A DNA stretch of 64,000 nt from Palsa-465 sp963800475 (lineage in GTDB: Bacteria; Actinomycetota; Thermoleophilia; Solirubrobacterales; Solirubrobacteraceae). Each line of letters starts with the position of its first letter. Positions within the stretch are counted from its first letter, which is position 1. Shown one piece after another: positions 1 through 7,630 of the stretch. Below the pieces are notes generated by a model that was not told the origin of the DNA, did not search any database, and saw only the letters and a list, made by a program, of their open reading frames with translations. The translations under genes were made by a program, and so were the position numbers. The stretch spans positions 62,001 through 126,000 of the forward strand of contig CAWDAZ010000004.1 of assembly GCA_963800475.1 (NCBI GenBank), read 5' to 3'.

Positions 1-1
1 C

Positions 2-70
2 GGACAGGAGGACACCCCGGTGCGCTCGGGAGACCGGATCGAAGTGCTGCCCGCAATCACAGGAGGCTGA
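2..70 (+). CDS. MoaD/ThiS-family sulfur-carrier protein, C-terminal end only
   Basis: The window opens inside a reading frame whose last 22 codons read GQEDTPVRSGDRIEVLPAIT followed by GG and TGA. A hydrophobic 'D-x-I-x-V-L-P' strand followed by a terminal Gly-Gly is the signature of ubiquitin-fold sulfur carriers such as MoaD and ThiS, in which the terminal glycine is adenylated and thiocarboxylated. The stop lies 3 bp before the next ATG, so the two genes are probably co-transcribed. Only the tail is visible, so which pathway it serves (molybdopterin, thiamine or another) cannot be decided. Confidence 0.6.
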   Translation, partial: GQEDTPVRSGDRIEVLPAITGG

Positions 71-73
71 TCC

Positions 74-1153
74 ATGACTGAGCTGCTCGTCGGGACCAAG
101 AAGGGGTTGTTCCTGCTCGAGGGCGACCCGGGCGCCGGCTTTGAGATCAAGACGCGTGCGTTCGCAGGCGAGCCGGTCGACTACGCGACCCGCGATCCGC
201 GGACGGGGCGAGCGTTCGCGACCGTCACCTCACCGTTCTACGGCCCCAAGATCTTCTACACCGACGACCCGTCCGGCGCGGGCGATTGGCAGCAGGCCGA
301 CGGCGTCGCGCTTCCCGAGGGCGGCGAGCAGGCACTCGAGCGGATCTGGGTGATCACTCCCGGCGAGGGGGACGGGGCCCTCTACGCCGGCGGAGATCCC
401 GGCGTTCTGTTCGAGAGCCACGACGGCGGCGCGGGCTGGGAGCTCAACGCCGGCCTGTGGGAGCAGCCGTCGCGGCCCCAGTGGCAGCCGGGGGGCGGCG
501 GCCTGTGCCTGCACTCGATCGTCCCGTGGCCCGGCGATCCGGACAAGCTCGCGGTGGCGATCTCGGCCGCCGGGATGTGGCTGACCGACGACGGCGGGCG
601 CTCGTGGCGGCGCGGCAACGAGGGACTGAACCCCCGGTATCTGCCGGAGGATGCGCTCGAGGACGAGAACGCCGGCAAGTGCGTCCACCACGTCGAGCGC
701 TCATCGAGCCGGCCCGAGCGGATGTTCATGCAGTTCCACGGCGGGGTGTACCGCTCCGATGACGCGGGCGAGAGCTGGACCGACATCGGCGATGGAGGAC
801 TTGCTTCGGACTTCGGCTTCCCGCTGGCGGTCGATCCGGCCGATCCGGACAGCGCTTACGTGATCCCGCTCGTCGCGGACATGGACCGGGTGACCCCCGA
901 GGGTCGCGTGCGCGTGTATGAGACTCGTGACGGCGGCTCGAGCTGGGCCCCGCGCGGCGACGGTCTGCCCGCTGAGAACGCCTACCTCACGGTGCTGCGC
1001 CAGGCGTTCGACACGACCGGCGAGGGCGAGGCGCTTCAGCTGTACTTCGGGGCGACGTCCGGCGACCTGTTCGGCTCGGGAGACGCGGGGCCTCGTGGTC
1101 AACGGTGGCCACGCGCCTGCCGCCGGTGTTCTCGGTCGTCGCCGTTTAGCTGA
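74..1153 (+). CDS. Asp-box (BNR/sialidase-fold) beta-propeller protein, frameshifted at its C-terminus
   Basis: The 359-residue product contains several Asp-box motifs (SHDGGAGW, TDDGGRSW, SDDAGESW, TRDGGSSW) typical of sialidase/VPS10-type beta-propellers. No catalytic sialidase residues or signal peptide are evident, so it is likely a cytosolic propeller protein of unknown role. Start ATG has an AGGAGG ribosome site about 6 bp upstream. At about 1088-1091 the frame slips: after ...SGDAG the +1 frame continues with the expected Asp-box ASWSTVATRLPPVF and stops at TAG 1147-1149, whereas the literal frame gives an arginine-rich nonsense tail. One missing G in a G-run explains this. It sits directly after a MoaD/ThiS-type gene. 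Confidence 0.75.
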   Translation: MTELLVGTKKGLFLLEGDPGAGFEIKTRAFAGEPVDYATRDPRTGRAFATVTSPFYGPKIFYTDDPSGAGDWQQADGVALPEGGEQALERIWVITPGEGDGALYAGGDPGVLFESHDGGAGWELNAGLWEQPSRPQWQPGGGGLCLHSIVPWPGDPDKLAVAISAAGMWLTDDGGRSWRRGNEGLNPRYLPEDALEDENAGKCVHHVERSSSRPERMFMQFHGGVYRSDDAGESWTDIGDGGLASDFGFPLAVDPADPDSAYVIPLVADMDRVTPEGRVRVYETRDGGSSWAPRGDGLPAENAYLTVLRQAFDTTGEGEALQLYFGATSGDLFGSGDAGPRGQRWPRACRRCSRSSPFS

Positions 1154-1641
1154 GCGGTTGGCGATTCCGAGGTCAGCCAGGTCCTTGAGGTCCTGGGGCC
1201 GTCCTGCGGCTCGCTTCATCGTGCGCAGGTGCTCGAGCGAGCAGACCTCGATCGGGTTGCCATGCCAGTCCACCTCGAGCGCCTCGGTCTCAGCATCTCG
1301 TAGGCGAGATCTGTCTCGATCCCGGAGATCCACTGCATCACGTCCAGAGATCCCAGGTCGGTGCGGAGACGGAAATTCCCTCCGCGCGCTAGGTCATCCA
1401 CCCGAGTTGGGTCGAATGGCAGCTCGTGGGGGAGGAAATCTCTCGTATCGGCCTGAGCTGAGTGCAGATCGGTTAGCACCTCCGCGAGCCGCTCGAGGTT
1501 GTCCTTCGCGGGGTCGGGGCATATGTCGAGATCCTTGGTGGCCCGGACGACTCCGTGAGCGATCACTGCGAAGCCGCCCACGATGATGTAGCGCACCCCG
1601 GCAGCCGAGAGGCGGCGGAGGAGCGCGTCAGCCTCGAGCAC
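1146..1641 (-). pseudogene. Nucleotidyltransferase-fold protein (AbiEii/DUF6036-like), frameshifted
   Basis: The N-terminal ~115 residues are a good polymerase-beta-type nucleotidyltransferase: IIVGGFAVIAHG is the GG/S-like motif and KDLDI the metal-binding DxD-type motif. Near 1300 the frame breaks: the continuation expected for the family (EALEVDWHGNPIEVCSLEHL then MKRAAGRPQDLKDLADL) is encoded one frame over. That second frame has no stop at the usual end and runs on into the convergent gene, so a second lesion is likely; the proposed end near 1146 is only the nearest plausible stop. Such proteins act as toxins or antitoxin-like partners in two-gene modules. It overlaps the small upstream gene by 14 bp. 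Confidence 0.6.
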
Positions 1642-1810
1642 GCTCCCGCGCCCGACGCCCGGCGGCTGCGAACTCGGTAGCGAACCTGCTCAGGCGGATG
1701 CCCTCGTCCAGCCGCTCAGCCATCGGCAGCCTCGCGTCCTCCTGGATCCGCGCGACCCGCACCCGCTCGTTCTCTCGCGCATCCGCCTTGATGTCCCTGG
1801 GCTTGGCCAT
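1628..1810 (-). CDS. Small basic/helical partner protein of the nucleotidyltransferase
   Basis: A 60-residue protein (MAKPRDIKADARENERVRVA...) rich in Arg, Glu and Ala that is predicted entirely helical. It overlaps the downstream nucleotidyltransferase by 14 bp on the same strand, the arrangement of small partner plus nucleotidyltransferase seen in toxin-antitoxin-like modules. The ATG at 1810 is preferred over an upstream in-frame start at 1843 because the homology-like part begins at MAKPRD. No function is assigned. The partner is frameshifted, so this gene may be a relic. Confidence 0.5.
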   Translation of the reverse strand: MAKPRDIKADARENERVRVARIQEDARLPMAERLDEGIRLSRFATEFAAAGRRARERARG

Positions 1811-1905
1811 AGCAAGAACTGTACGCGCGAGGCCTCGCGCCACCCCACAACCACAACACGGGGGCCGCCGGCCCGATCAGCGTGAGGGTCACGAAAGCCG
1901 GCAAG

Positions 1906-2437
1906 TCAGCTACTTCCCTGGAGCGCCAGCACGAGTAGACCGCCGGTGGCAGCAGTCGAGCCCGCGTCCGCCCACGCCAGTAGCCGTTCCACGTGCTGCC
2001 GGTGAGGCCGGTCGGCTGGATCGGTGCTCACCAGCAGCGTGGGCCCGGGCGTGGGTGGCCCATTCCTCGCACCGTCCGTCGTGCGCGTCGTCGATCCACG
2101 CGAGCGGCCGATCCGGGCCGGCGTAGCGCGTCGATCGCCGCCAGCTTCCAGTGCCCGGCGACCAGTCGGGGTCTGCGTCCGCGAAGCTGAGGTGCGGGAA
2201 CGGCCCGGGCAGCCCGAGCGCGTGGGGAAGATATTCATTCGCCTTCTCCTCCCAGCCGGTGCACCAGGCGGGCTCGTATACCTCAACGAGCCGACGCAGG
2301 TGCTCGCCGGCCGTGGCCGAAAGGAAGTGGGCGATTCCGTCGACCACCTCGAAGCGGCCTGGCGGCCTGCTCGCGGGGTCGAATCCGAACAGCGAGATGA
2401 CCCCGTCGACGTCGATCAGCAGCAGCGGGCGGTTCAT
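1906..2437 (-). pseudogene. HAD-superfamily phosphatase, multiply frameshifted
   Basis: The start is clear: MNRPLLLIDVDGVISLFGF contains the HAD motif DxDG(V) with nucleophile Asp9. Residues then follow family expectations (VEVYEPAWCTGWEEKANEYL, DADPDW). The frame breaks three times: near 2150-2158 (the +1 frame supplies GHWKLAAIDA), near 2125-2132 (returning to YAGPDRPLAWIDDAHD, which holds the motif IV acidic pair), and near 2050-2058 (the other frame supplies PGPTLLVSTDP...HVERLLAWA). The reading then ends at TGA 1906-1908. Either the gene is decaying or this stretch contains several indel errors. Confidence 0.6.
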
Positions 2438-2560
2438 GAGAGATCCGTTGTCTGTTTCATACCGGTTGCTTAGGGAAGCACGCAATGGTGTCAGGCATGC
2501 GATCCCGGCGCGGCGCCTCGCCATCGTCAATCTGCTGTACTTCTCGGTTGCGGATTCAAG

Positions 2561-3517
2561 GTGCCGGACGCCGCTGCCGAGGCAACACGTGAGGCAGCCG
2601 GCTCGGAGCCGCGCCGCCGCCCCAGGTTTGGCCTCATGACACTTTTGCTTGGCATATTGCTCGCGCTCGCCTGCGCTCTGGCGACGAACATCGGTTTCCT
2701 GTACAAGCACCGTGGCGCCTGCGCGGCTCCGCGGGTGAACATGCGCCGGCCGGTCCGCACGGCCCGCCGCCTGTTCGCATCGCGGTGGTTCGCGATCGGG
2801 ATGGCGATCGCGACCGGCGCCTGGATATTCCACGTGGCGGCGATGTCGCTGGCGCCGCTGTCGCTCGTCCAGGCGGTGCTCGCGGGCGGCGTGGTGCTGC
2901 TGGCGGTGATGGCGGAGCGCCTGTTCGGACTGCGGATCGGTGGACGACAGTGGATCGGCCTGGGGCTCACAGCGTTCGGGCTGATCCTGCTGGGGCTGAC
3001 GCTCCCGGTCGCCCACGGCGCCCACTCGCGCTTCTCGGTACCCGGGATGATCGCGTTCGAGGCGGCGCTGGTTGCCGGCGGGATGCTGCTGATCGCCGGC
3101 CCCCGGATCGGCGCCCCGCGCGAGCACCATGGGTTCATGCTCGGCGCCGCGTCCGGGATCCTGTTCGGCGTCTCGGACATCGCGATCAAGGCGATCTCCG
3201 GAATGGTGGGTAGCCACGGTGTCGCCGGGCTGCTGAGCCCGTGGCTGCTGGTGTGCGTCGCCGCCTCGGTGGCCGCGTTCTACGCGTCCGCCAAGGGGCT
3301 TCAGGACGGTGAGGCGGTTCCCGTGATCGCGATCACCGGAACGTCCGCGAACGTCGCCGGCATCGTCGGCGGGATCCTCGTGTTCGGCGACCCCCTGTCC
3401 GGCAATCCGGTCGACCTGGTTGTCTCGTGCCTGGCGTTCGGGCTGGTGCTGCTCGCGGCGTGGCTGATGCCGGCGCCGGTGCGTGCCGCGCGCGGGCCCG
3501 CGCTCGCGGCCGCGTAG
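2561..3517 (+). CDS. DMT-superfamily (EamA/NIPA-like) transporter
   Basis: A 318-residue integral membrane protein with about nine to ten hydrophobic segments spread from residue 26 to 305 and short loops, fitting the drug/metabolite transporter architecture of two repeated five-helix halves. The first half contains FLYKHRGA and MSLAPLSLVQAVLAGGVVLL, the second ILFGVSDIAIKAI and VIAITGTSANVAGIVGGILVFGD, where a Gly-rich helix and GDPL turn recall EamA domains. The GTG at 2561 opens the frame; an ATG at residue 26 just before the first helix is an alternative start. Substrate unknown. It stands alone, divergent from the HAD relic. Confidence 0.75.
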   Translation: MPDAAAEATREAAGSEPRRRPRFGLMTLLLGILLALACALATNIGFLYKHRGACAAPRVNMRRPVRTARRLFASRWFAIGMAIATGAWIFHVAAMSLAPLSLVQAVLAGGVVLLAVMAERLFGLRIGGRQWIGLGLTAFGLILLGLTLPVAHGAHSRFSVPGMIAFEAALVAGGMLLIAGPRIGAPREHHGFMLGAASGILFGVSDIAIKAISGMVGSHGVAGLLSPWLLVCVAASVAAFYASAKGLQDGEAVPVIAITGTSANVAGIVGGILVFGDPLSGNPVDLVVSCLAFGLVLLAAWLMPAPVRAARGPALAAA

Positions 3518-3589
3518 CTCGTAGCGCACCGGCGCACCGGTCAGCCGGCCGCCCCGGATCGGCCGATTGTCGCGCGCTTACCCGGGCGC

Positions 3590-3595
3590 TACGGT
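3590..3595 (+). promoter_or_regulatory. Putative -10 element of the aminotransferase/ald operon
   Basis: TACGGT within GCTACGGT lies about 48 bp upstream of the ATG at 3644. The same GCTACnnT pattern recurs before several other operons in this window. No convincing -35 hexamer is visible. A separate purine-rich ribosome site (GAGAGGAGC) precedes the ATG. Confidence 0.35.
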
Positions 3596-3643
3596 TGTAC
3601 AAACCGGCACACGGGGAGCAGGCCGGGCGACGAGAGGAGCGCG

Positions 3644-5068
3644 ATGACAAGCACCGCCGCAGCAGCTGAGACCCGGCCGGGCGCCCTTCAGGAGCTGGCT
3701 CGCAGGCATCTGTGGATGCACTTCACGCGGATGTCCGCCTACGACCAGGTGGACGTCCCGATCATCGTCCGCGGCGAGGGGTGCTACGTGTACGACGAGC
3801 ACGGCAAGCGCTTCCTCGACGGGCTCTCGGCGCTGTTCTGCGTGAACATCGGCCACGGCCGCGGCGACATCGCCCAGGCCGGCGCCGACCAGGCCAAGGA
3901 GCTCGGCTTCTTCACGAACTGGTCGTACGCCCACCCGCGCGCGATCGAGCTGGCGGCGAGGATCGCGTCGCTGGCGCCCGGCGACCTGAACCGCGTGTTC
4001 TTCACCAGCGGCGGCTCGGAGGCGGTCGAGTCGGCGCTGAAGCTCGCGCGCCAGTACTTCAAGCTGGCGGGCAAGCCAAACAAGACGAAGGTGATCGCCC
4101 GCGAGATCGCCTATCACGGGACCTCCCTGGGCGCGCTCTCCGCGACCGGGATCACGCCGCTGCGCGAACCCTTCGAGCCGCTCGTCCCCGGGGGTCGTCA
4201 CGTCCCGAACACAAACACCTACCGGCTCGCGCCGGGGATGAGCGAGGAGTGGTTCGCGCAGTCGATCGCCGACGTGATCGAGTTCGAGGGGCCCGACACG
4301 GTCGCCGCGGTGATCCTCGAGCCGGTTCAGAACGCCGGCGGCTGCTTCACCCCGCCCGAGGGTTACTTCCAGCGCGTGCGGGAGATCTGCGACGCAAACG
4401 ACGTGCTGCTGATCTCCGACGAGGTGATCTGTGCGTGGGGCCGGCTCGGCGAGTGGTTCGGCGCCACCCGGTACGGCTATCAGCCGGACATCATCACGAC
4501 CGCCAAGGGGCTGACCAGCGCGTACGCGCCGATGGGGGCGATGATCGCCTCGGACCGGCTCGCGGAGCCATTCCTGCACGGCACCGCCAGCTTCACGCAT
4601 GGATTCACGTTCGCCGGGCACCCGGTGTGCGCCGCGATCGCGATGGCGAACCTCGACGCATTCGAGAACGAGGGGATCGTCGAGCACGTGCGCGCCAACG
4701 AGGGCGCGTTCCGCGAGATGCTCGAGTCGCTGCGCGACCTGCCGATCGTCGGTGACGTGCGCGGGGCGGGCTACTTCCACGCGATCGAGCTCGTCAAGGA
4801 CAAGGAGACCAAGGAGTCGTTCAACGACGCGGAGTCCGAGACGCTGCTGCGCGGCTTCCTGTCCGGGGAGCTGTACCGCCGCGGCCTGATCTGCCGGGCC
4901 GACGACCGGGGCGACCCGGTCATCCAGCTGTCGCCGCCGCTGATCGCGGGACCCGAGCAATTCGAGGAGATCGAGCAGATCCTGCGACCGGTCCTGACCG
5001 AGGCCGGTGAGCGGATGCAGCTCGAGGACGAGCACCGCGGCCAGGGATACGTCGAGCGCCGCGGCTGA
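3644..5068 (+). CDS. Class III PLP-dependent aminotransferase (omega-amino acid:pyruvate type)
   Basis: The 474-residue protein has the class III fold: FFTSGGSEAVESALKLAR for phosphate binding, YHGTSLGALS, LEPVQNAGG, the DEVICAWGR aspartate that contacts the PLP pyridine nitrogen, and Schiff-base Lys288 in TTAKGLTSAYAPMGA. These transfer an amino group from an omega-amino acid or amine to an oxo acid, usually pyruvate. It overlaps alanine dehydrogenase by one base (TGATG), so alanine formed from pyruvate could be recycled by the neighbour. Amine substrate not determinable; taurine, beta-alanine, putrescine or GABA are possible. Confidence 0.88.
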   Translation: MTSTAAAAETRPGALQELARRHLWMHFTRMSAYDQVDVPIIVRGEGCYVYDEHGKRFLDGLSALFCVNIGHGRGDIAQAGADQAKELGFFTNWSYAHPRAIELAARIASLAPGDLNRVFFTSGGSEAVESALKLARQYFKLAGKPNKTKVIAREIAYHGTSLGALSATGITPLREPFEPLVPGGRHVPNTNTYRLAPGMSEEWFAQSIADVIEFEGPDTVAAVILEPVQNAGGCFTPPEGYFQRVREICDANDVLLISDEVICAWGRLGEWFGATRYGYQPDIITTAKGLTSAYAPMGAMIASDRLAEPFLHGTASFTHGFTFAGHPVCAAIAMANLDAFENEGIVEHVRANEGAFREMLESLRDLPIVGDVRGAGYFHAIELVKDKETKESFNDAESETLLRGFLSGELYRRGLICRADDRGDPVIQLSPPLIAGPEQFEEIEQILRPVLTEAGERMQLEDEHRGQGYVERRG

Positions 5069-6201
5069 TGAGGGTCGGGGTCCCCTCCGAGGTCAAGGCC
5101 GACGAGTACCGCGTCGCGCTGACCCCGGCGGGCGTGCGCGAGCTCGCCGACGCCGGCCACGAGGTGTTCGTGCAGAGCGGCTCGGGCTCGGGCTCGGCGA
5201 TCGCGGATCAGGCGTACGTCGCCCAGGGCGCGACGATCCTCGCCGACGCGCCGGCCGTGTTCGCGGAGTCCGAGCTGATCATCAAGGTCAAGGAGCCGCA
5301 GGCCACCGAAGTCGAGCTGCTCGAGCCGCGCCACGTGCTGTTCACCTACCTGCACCTGGCGGCCGATGCCGCGCTCACCCGAGGGCTGATGGCGTCAGGC
5401 GCCACCTGCATCGCGTACGAGACCGTGGAGGACGACCGCGGCCGGCTGCCGCTGCTGGCGCCGATGTCGGAGGTGGCGGGGAAGATCGCCACCCAGGCGG
5501 GCGCGTTCATGCTCGAGAAGCCGCTCGGCGGGCGCGGGATCCTGCTCGGGGGCGTGCCCGGGGTCGCGGCCGCCGAGGTGATGGTGATCGGGGGCGGCGT
5601 GGTCGGGATGAACGCGGCGTTCATCGCGATCGGGATGGAGGCGACGGTGTATGTGTACGACCGCAACATCGACCGGCTTCGCGAGCTCGACGTCGCGTTC
5701 GGCGGGCGGGCGGACACGTGCTTCGCGTCGACTCTGTCGATCGAGGAGCGGCTTCCGTACGTCGACCTGGTGATCGGCGCGGTGCTGGTGCACGGCGCCC
5801 GCGCACCGCGCGTGATCACCCGCGAGCAGCTGAAGCTGATGAAGCCGCACGCGGTGCTGGTCGACGTCTCGATCGACCAGGGTGGCTGCTTCGAGACCTC
5901 GCGCCCGACGACCCACTCGAACCCCACCTACGAGGTCGACGGGATCACCCACTACTGCGTCACAAACATGCCGGGCGCGGTCCCGGTCACCTCGACCTAT
6001 GCGCTCACCAACGCGACGATGCCGTACGTCGTGCACCTGGCCGGCGCGGGGGTGGTGCGCGCGATCGCCGAGAGCCCGGGGCTGAAGCTCGGTGTCAACA
6101 TCGTCGGCGGCCACGTCACCTACCAGCCGGTGGCCGAGGCGGTCGGGGCCCGGTACGTGCCGGTCGACGAGGCGCTGCAGGGAGTACCCGCGGCCGGATG
6201 A
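5068..6201 (+). CDS. ald: Alanine dehydrogenase
   Basis: NAD-dependent interconversion of L-alanine and pyruvate plus ammonia. At 377 residues it has family length and motifs: MRVGVPSEVKADEYRVALTP at the N-terminus, KVKEP and the YLHLAAD histidine for substrate binding, and the Rossmann motif VIGGGVVGMNAAFIAIGM followed by an acidic residue (YVYDRN) that selects NAD. The C-terminal TNMPGAVPVTST block is also typical. It sits between two class III aminotransferases in one operon, a setting that suggests it regenerates pyruvate as amino acceptor or releases ammonia from their product alanine. Confidence 0.95.
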   Translation: MRVGVPSEVKADEYRVALTPAGVRELADAGHEVFVQSGSGSGSAIADQAYVAQGATILADAPAVFAESELIIKVKEPQATEVELLEPRHVLFTYLHLAADAALTRGLMASGATCIAYETVEDDRGRLPLLAPMSEVAGKIATQAGAFMLEKPLGGRGILLGGVPGVAAAEVMVIGGGVVGMNAAFIAIGMEATVYVYDRNIDRLRELDVAFGGRADTCFASTLSIEERLPYVDLVIGAVLVHGARAPRVITREQLKLMKPHAVLVDVSIDQGGCFETSRPTTHSNPTYEVDGITHYCVTNMPGAVPVTSTYALTNATMPYVVHLAGAGVVRAIAESPGLKLGVNIVGGHVTYQPVAEAVGARYVPVDEALQGVPAAG

Positions 6202-6205
6202 CAGG

Positions 6206-7624
6206 ATGTGGGGCGTGAGCGACGCCTCCAAGAACGGCCGGCGCCCCGACGTCGCCGACCTGCTCGAGACGAGGGCGGGCGAGGCGATGGAGCTCAACCA
6301 GCGCTACCTGAACCCGCAGCTCGGCCGGGTCGTGAAGACGCTCGGCTTCGACCGCGACTGGGCGCACGGCCGCGGCTCGCTGTTGATCGACCGGGACGGC
6401 AACGAGTACCTGGACCTGCTGTCGGGCTACGGGGTGTTCGCGCTCGGCCGCAGCCACCCGTATGTCAAGGAGCAGCTCGCGCGCGTGCTGGCCGCCGACC
6501 CTCCGGCGCTGCCGCAGCTCGGCGTCACGACACTGGCCGGGGCGCTCGGCGAGCGGCTGGTGGGGCTCGCGCCGGACGCGCTGGACGCGGTCGTGCTGTG
6601 CAGCTCCGGGACCGAGGCGGTCGAGGGGGCGCTGAAGCTGGCGCGGGCGGCGACCGGCCGGCCGCGGATCGTGTACTGCGAGCGCGGCTTCCACGGGCTG
6701 ACGCTCGGATCGGTGTCGGTCAATGGTAACGACGAGTTCCGCGAGCGGTTCGGGCCGTTCCTGCCGGGGTGCGATGCGGTGCCGTTCGGGGACCTGGCGG
6801 CGCTGCGCGCCGAGCTCGAGCGCGGGGACGTCGCGGCGCTGATCGTCGAGCCGGTCCAAGGCAAGGGCGTGTATCCGGCTCCGGACGGCTATCTGACCGG
6901 GGCTCAGGAGGCCTGCCGGCGCGCCGGCACGCTGCTGATCTGCGACGAGGTGCAGACCGGCCTCGGCCGCACGGGGAGGTTCCTCGCATGCGAGCACTGG
7001 GGCGTCGAGCCCGACCTGGTGCCGCTCGCGAAGTCGCTGTCCGGCGGCTACGTGCCGCTCGGGGCTCTGCTCTGCTCGCGCGCCGTGTTCGACGCGACGT
7101 TCGACTCGATGGAGCACAGCGTCGTCCACGGCTCGACGTTCGGGAACGGCGAGTTCGCGGCCGCCGCCGGGCTGGCGGCGCTCGAGGTGATCGAGCGCGA
7201 CGGGCTGGTGGAGCGCGCCGCGCAGATGGGCTCGCTGCTGATGGAGCTGACGCGGCCGTTCGCCGAGCGGTTCGAGATCGTGCGCGAGGTGCGCGGGCTC
7301 GGCCTGATCTGGGCAATCGAGCTCGGGCCGCCGTCGGGCCGCGCCGCACGGCGGCTATGGGACGCGATCGAGCGCCGCCAGCCGGGCCTGTTCGCGCAGA
7401 CGATCACGGTGCCGCTGTTCCGCGACCACCGGGTCCTGACCCAGGTCGCCGGGCACCACATGAACATCGTCAAGGCGCTGCCGCCGCTGACGATCTCGGA
7501 GGACGAGCTGCGGTGGTTCGCGGGCGCGCTCGAGGCGGTCCTGCACGACGCCGAGGAGCACCTGTTCCGCAGCTACGCGAGCCTCGGGCTCGAGCTCGGG
7601 CGCCGCAGCCTCAGCGCGCGCTGA
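6206..7624 (+). CDS. Class III PLP-dependent aminotransferase (second of the cassette)
   Basis: About 472 residues from ATG 6206; a GTG at 6215 is an alternative, both 5-14 bp after the ald stop. Family motifs are present: CSSGTEAVEGALKLARAATG, FHGLTLGSVSVNG, VEPVQGKGVYP, DEVQTGLGRTG and Schiff-base Lys276 in PLAKSLSGGYVPLGALL. It resembles the ornithine/putrescine/diaminobutyrate branch (DEVQTGLGRTG) more than the first aminotransferase does, so the two enzymes probably act on different amines or in successive steps. It ends the co-directional cassette; the next gene is convergent with a 6-bp gap. Confidence 0.87.
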   Translation: MWGVSDASKNGRRPDVADLLETRAGEAMELNQRYLNPQLGRVVKTLGFDRDWAHGRGSLLIDRDGNEYLDLLSGYGVFALGRSHPYVKEQLARVLAADPPALPQLGVTTLAGALGERLVGLAPDALDAVVLCSSGTEAVEGALKLARAATGRPRIVYCERGFHGLTLGSVSVNGNDEFRERFGPFLPGCDAVPFGDLAALRAELERGDVAALIVEPVQGKGVYPAPDGYLTGAQEACRRAGTLLICDEVQTGLGRTGRFLACEHWGVEPDLVPLAKSLSGGYVPLGALLCSRAVFDATFDSMEHSVVHGSTFGNGEFAAAAGLAALEVIERDGLVERAAQMGSLLMELTRPFAERFEIVREVRGLGLIWAIELGPPSGRAARRLWDAIERRQPGLFAQTITVPLFRDHRVLTQVAGHHMNIVKALPPLTISEDELRWFAGALEAVLHDAEEHLFRSYASLGLELGRRSLSAR

Positions 7625-7630
7625 GTCATC

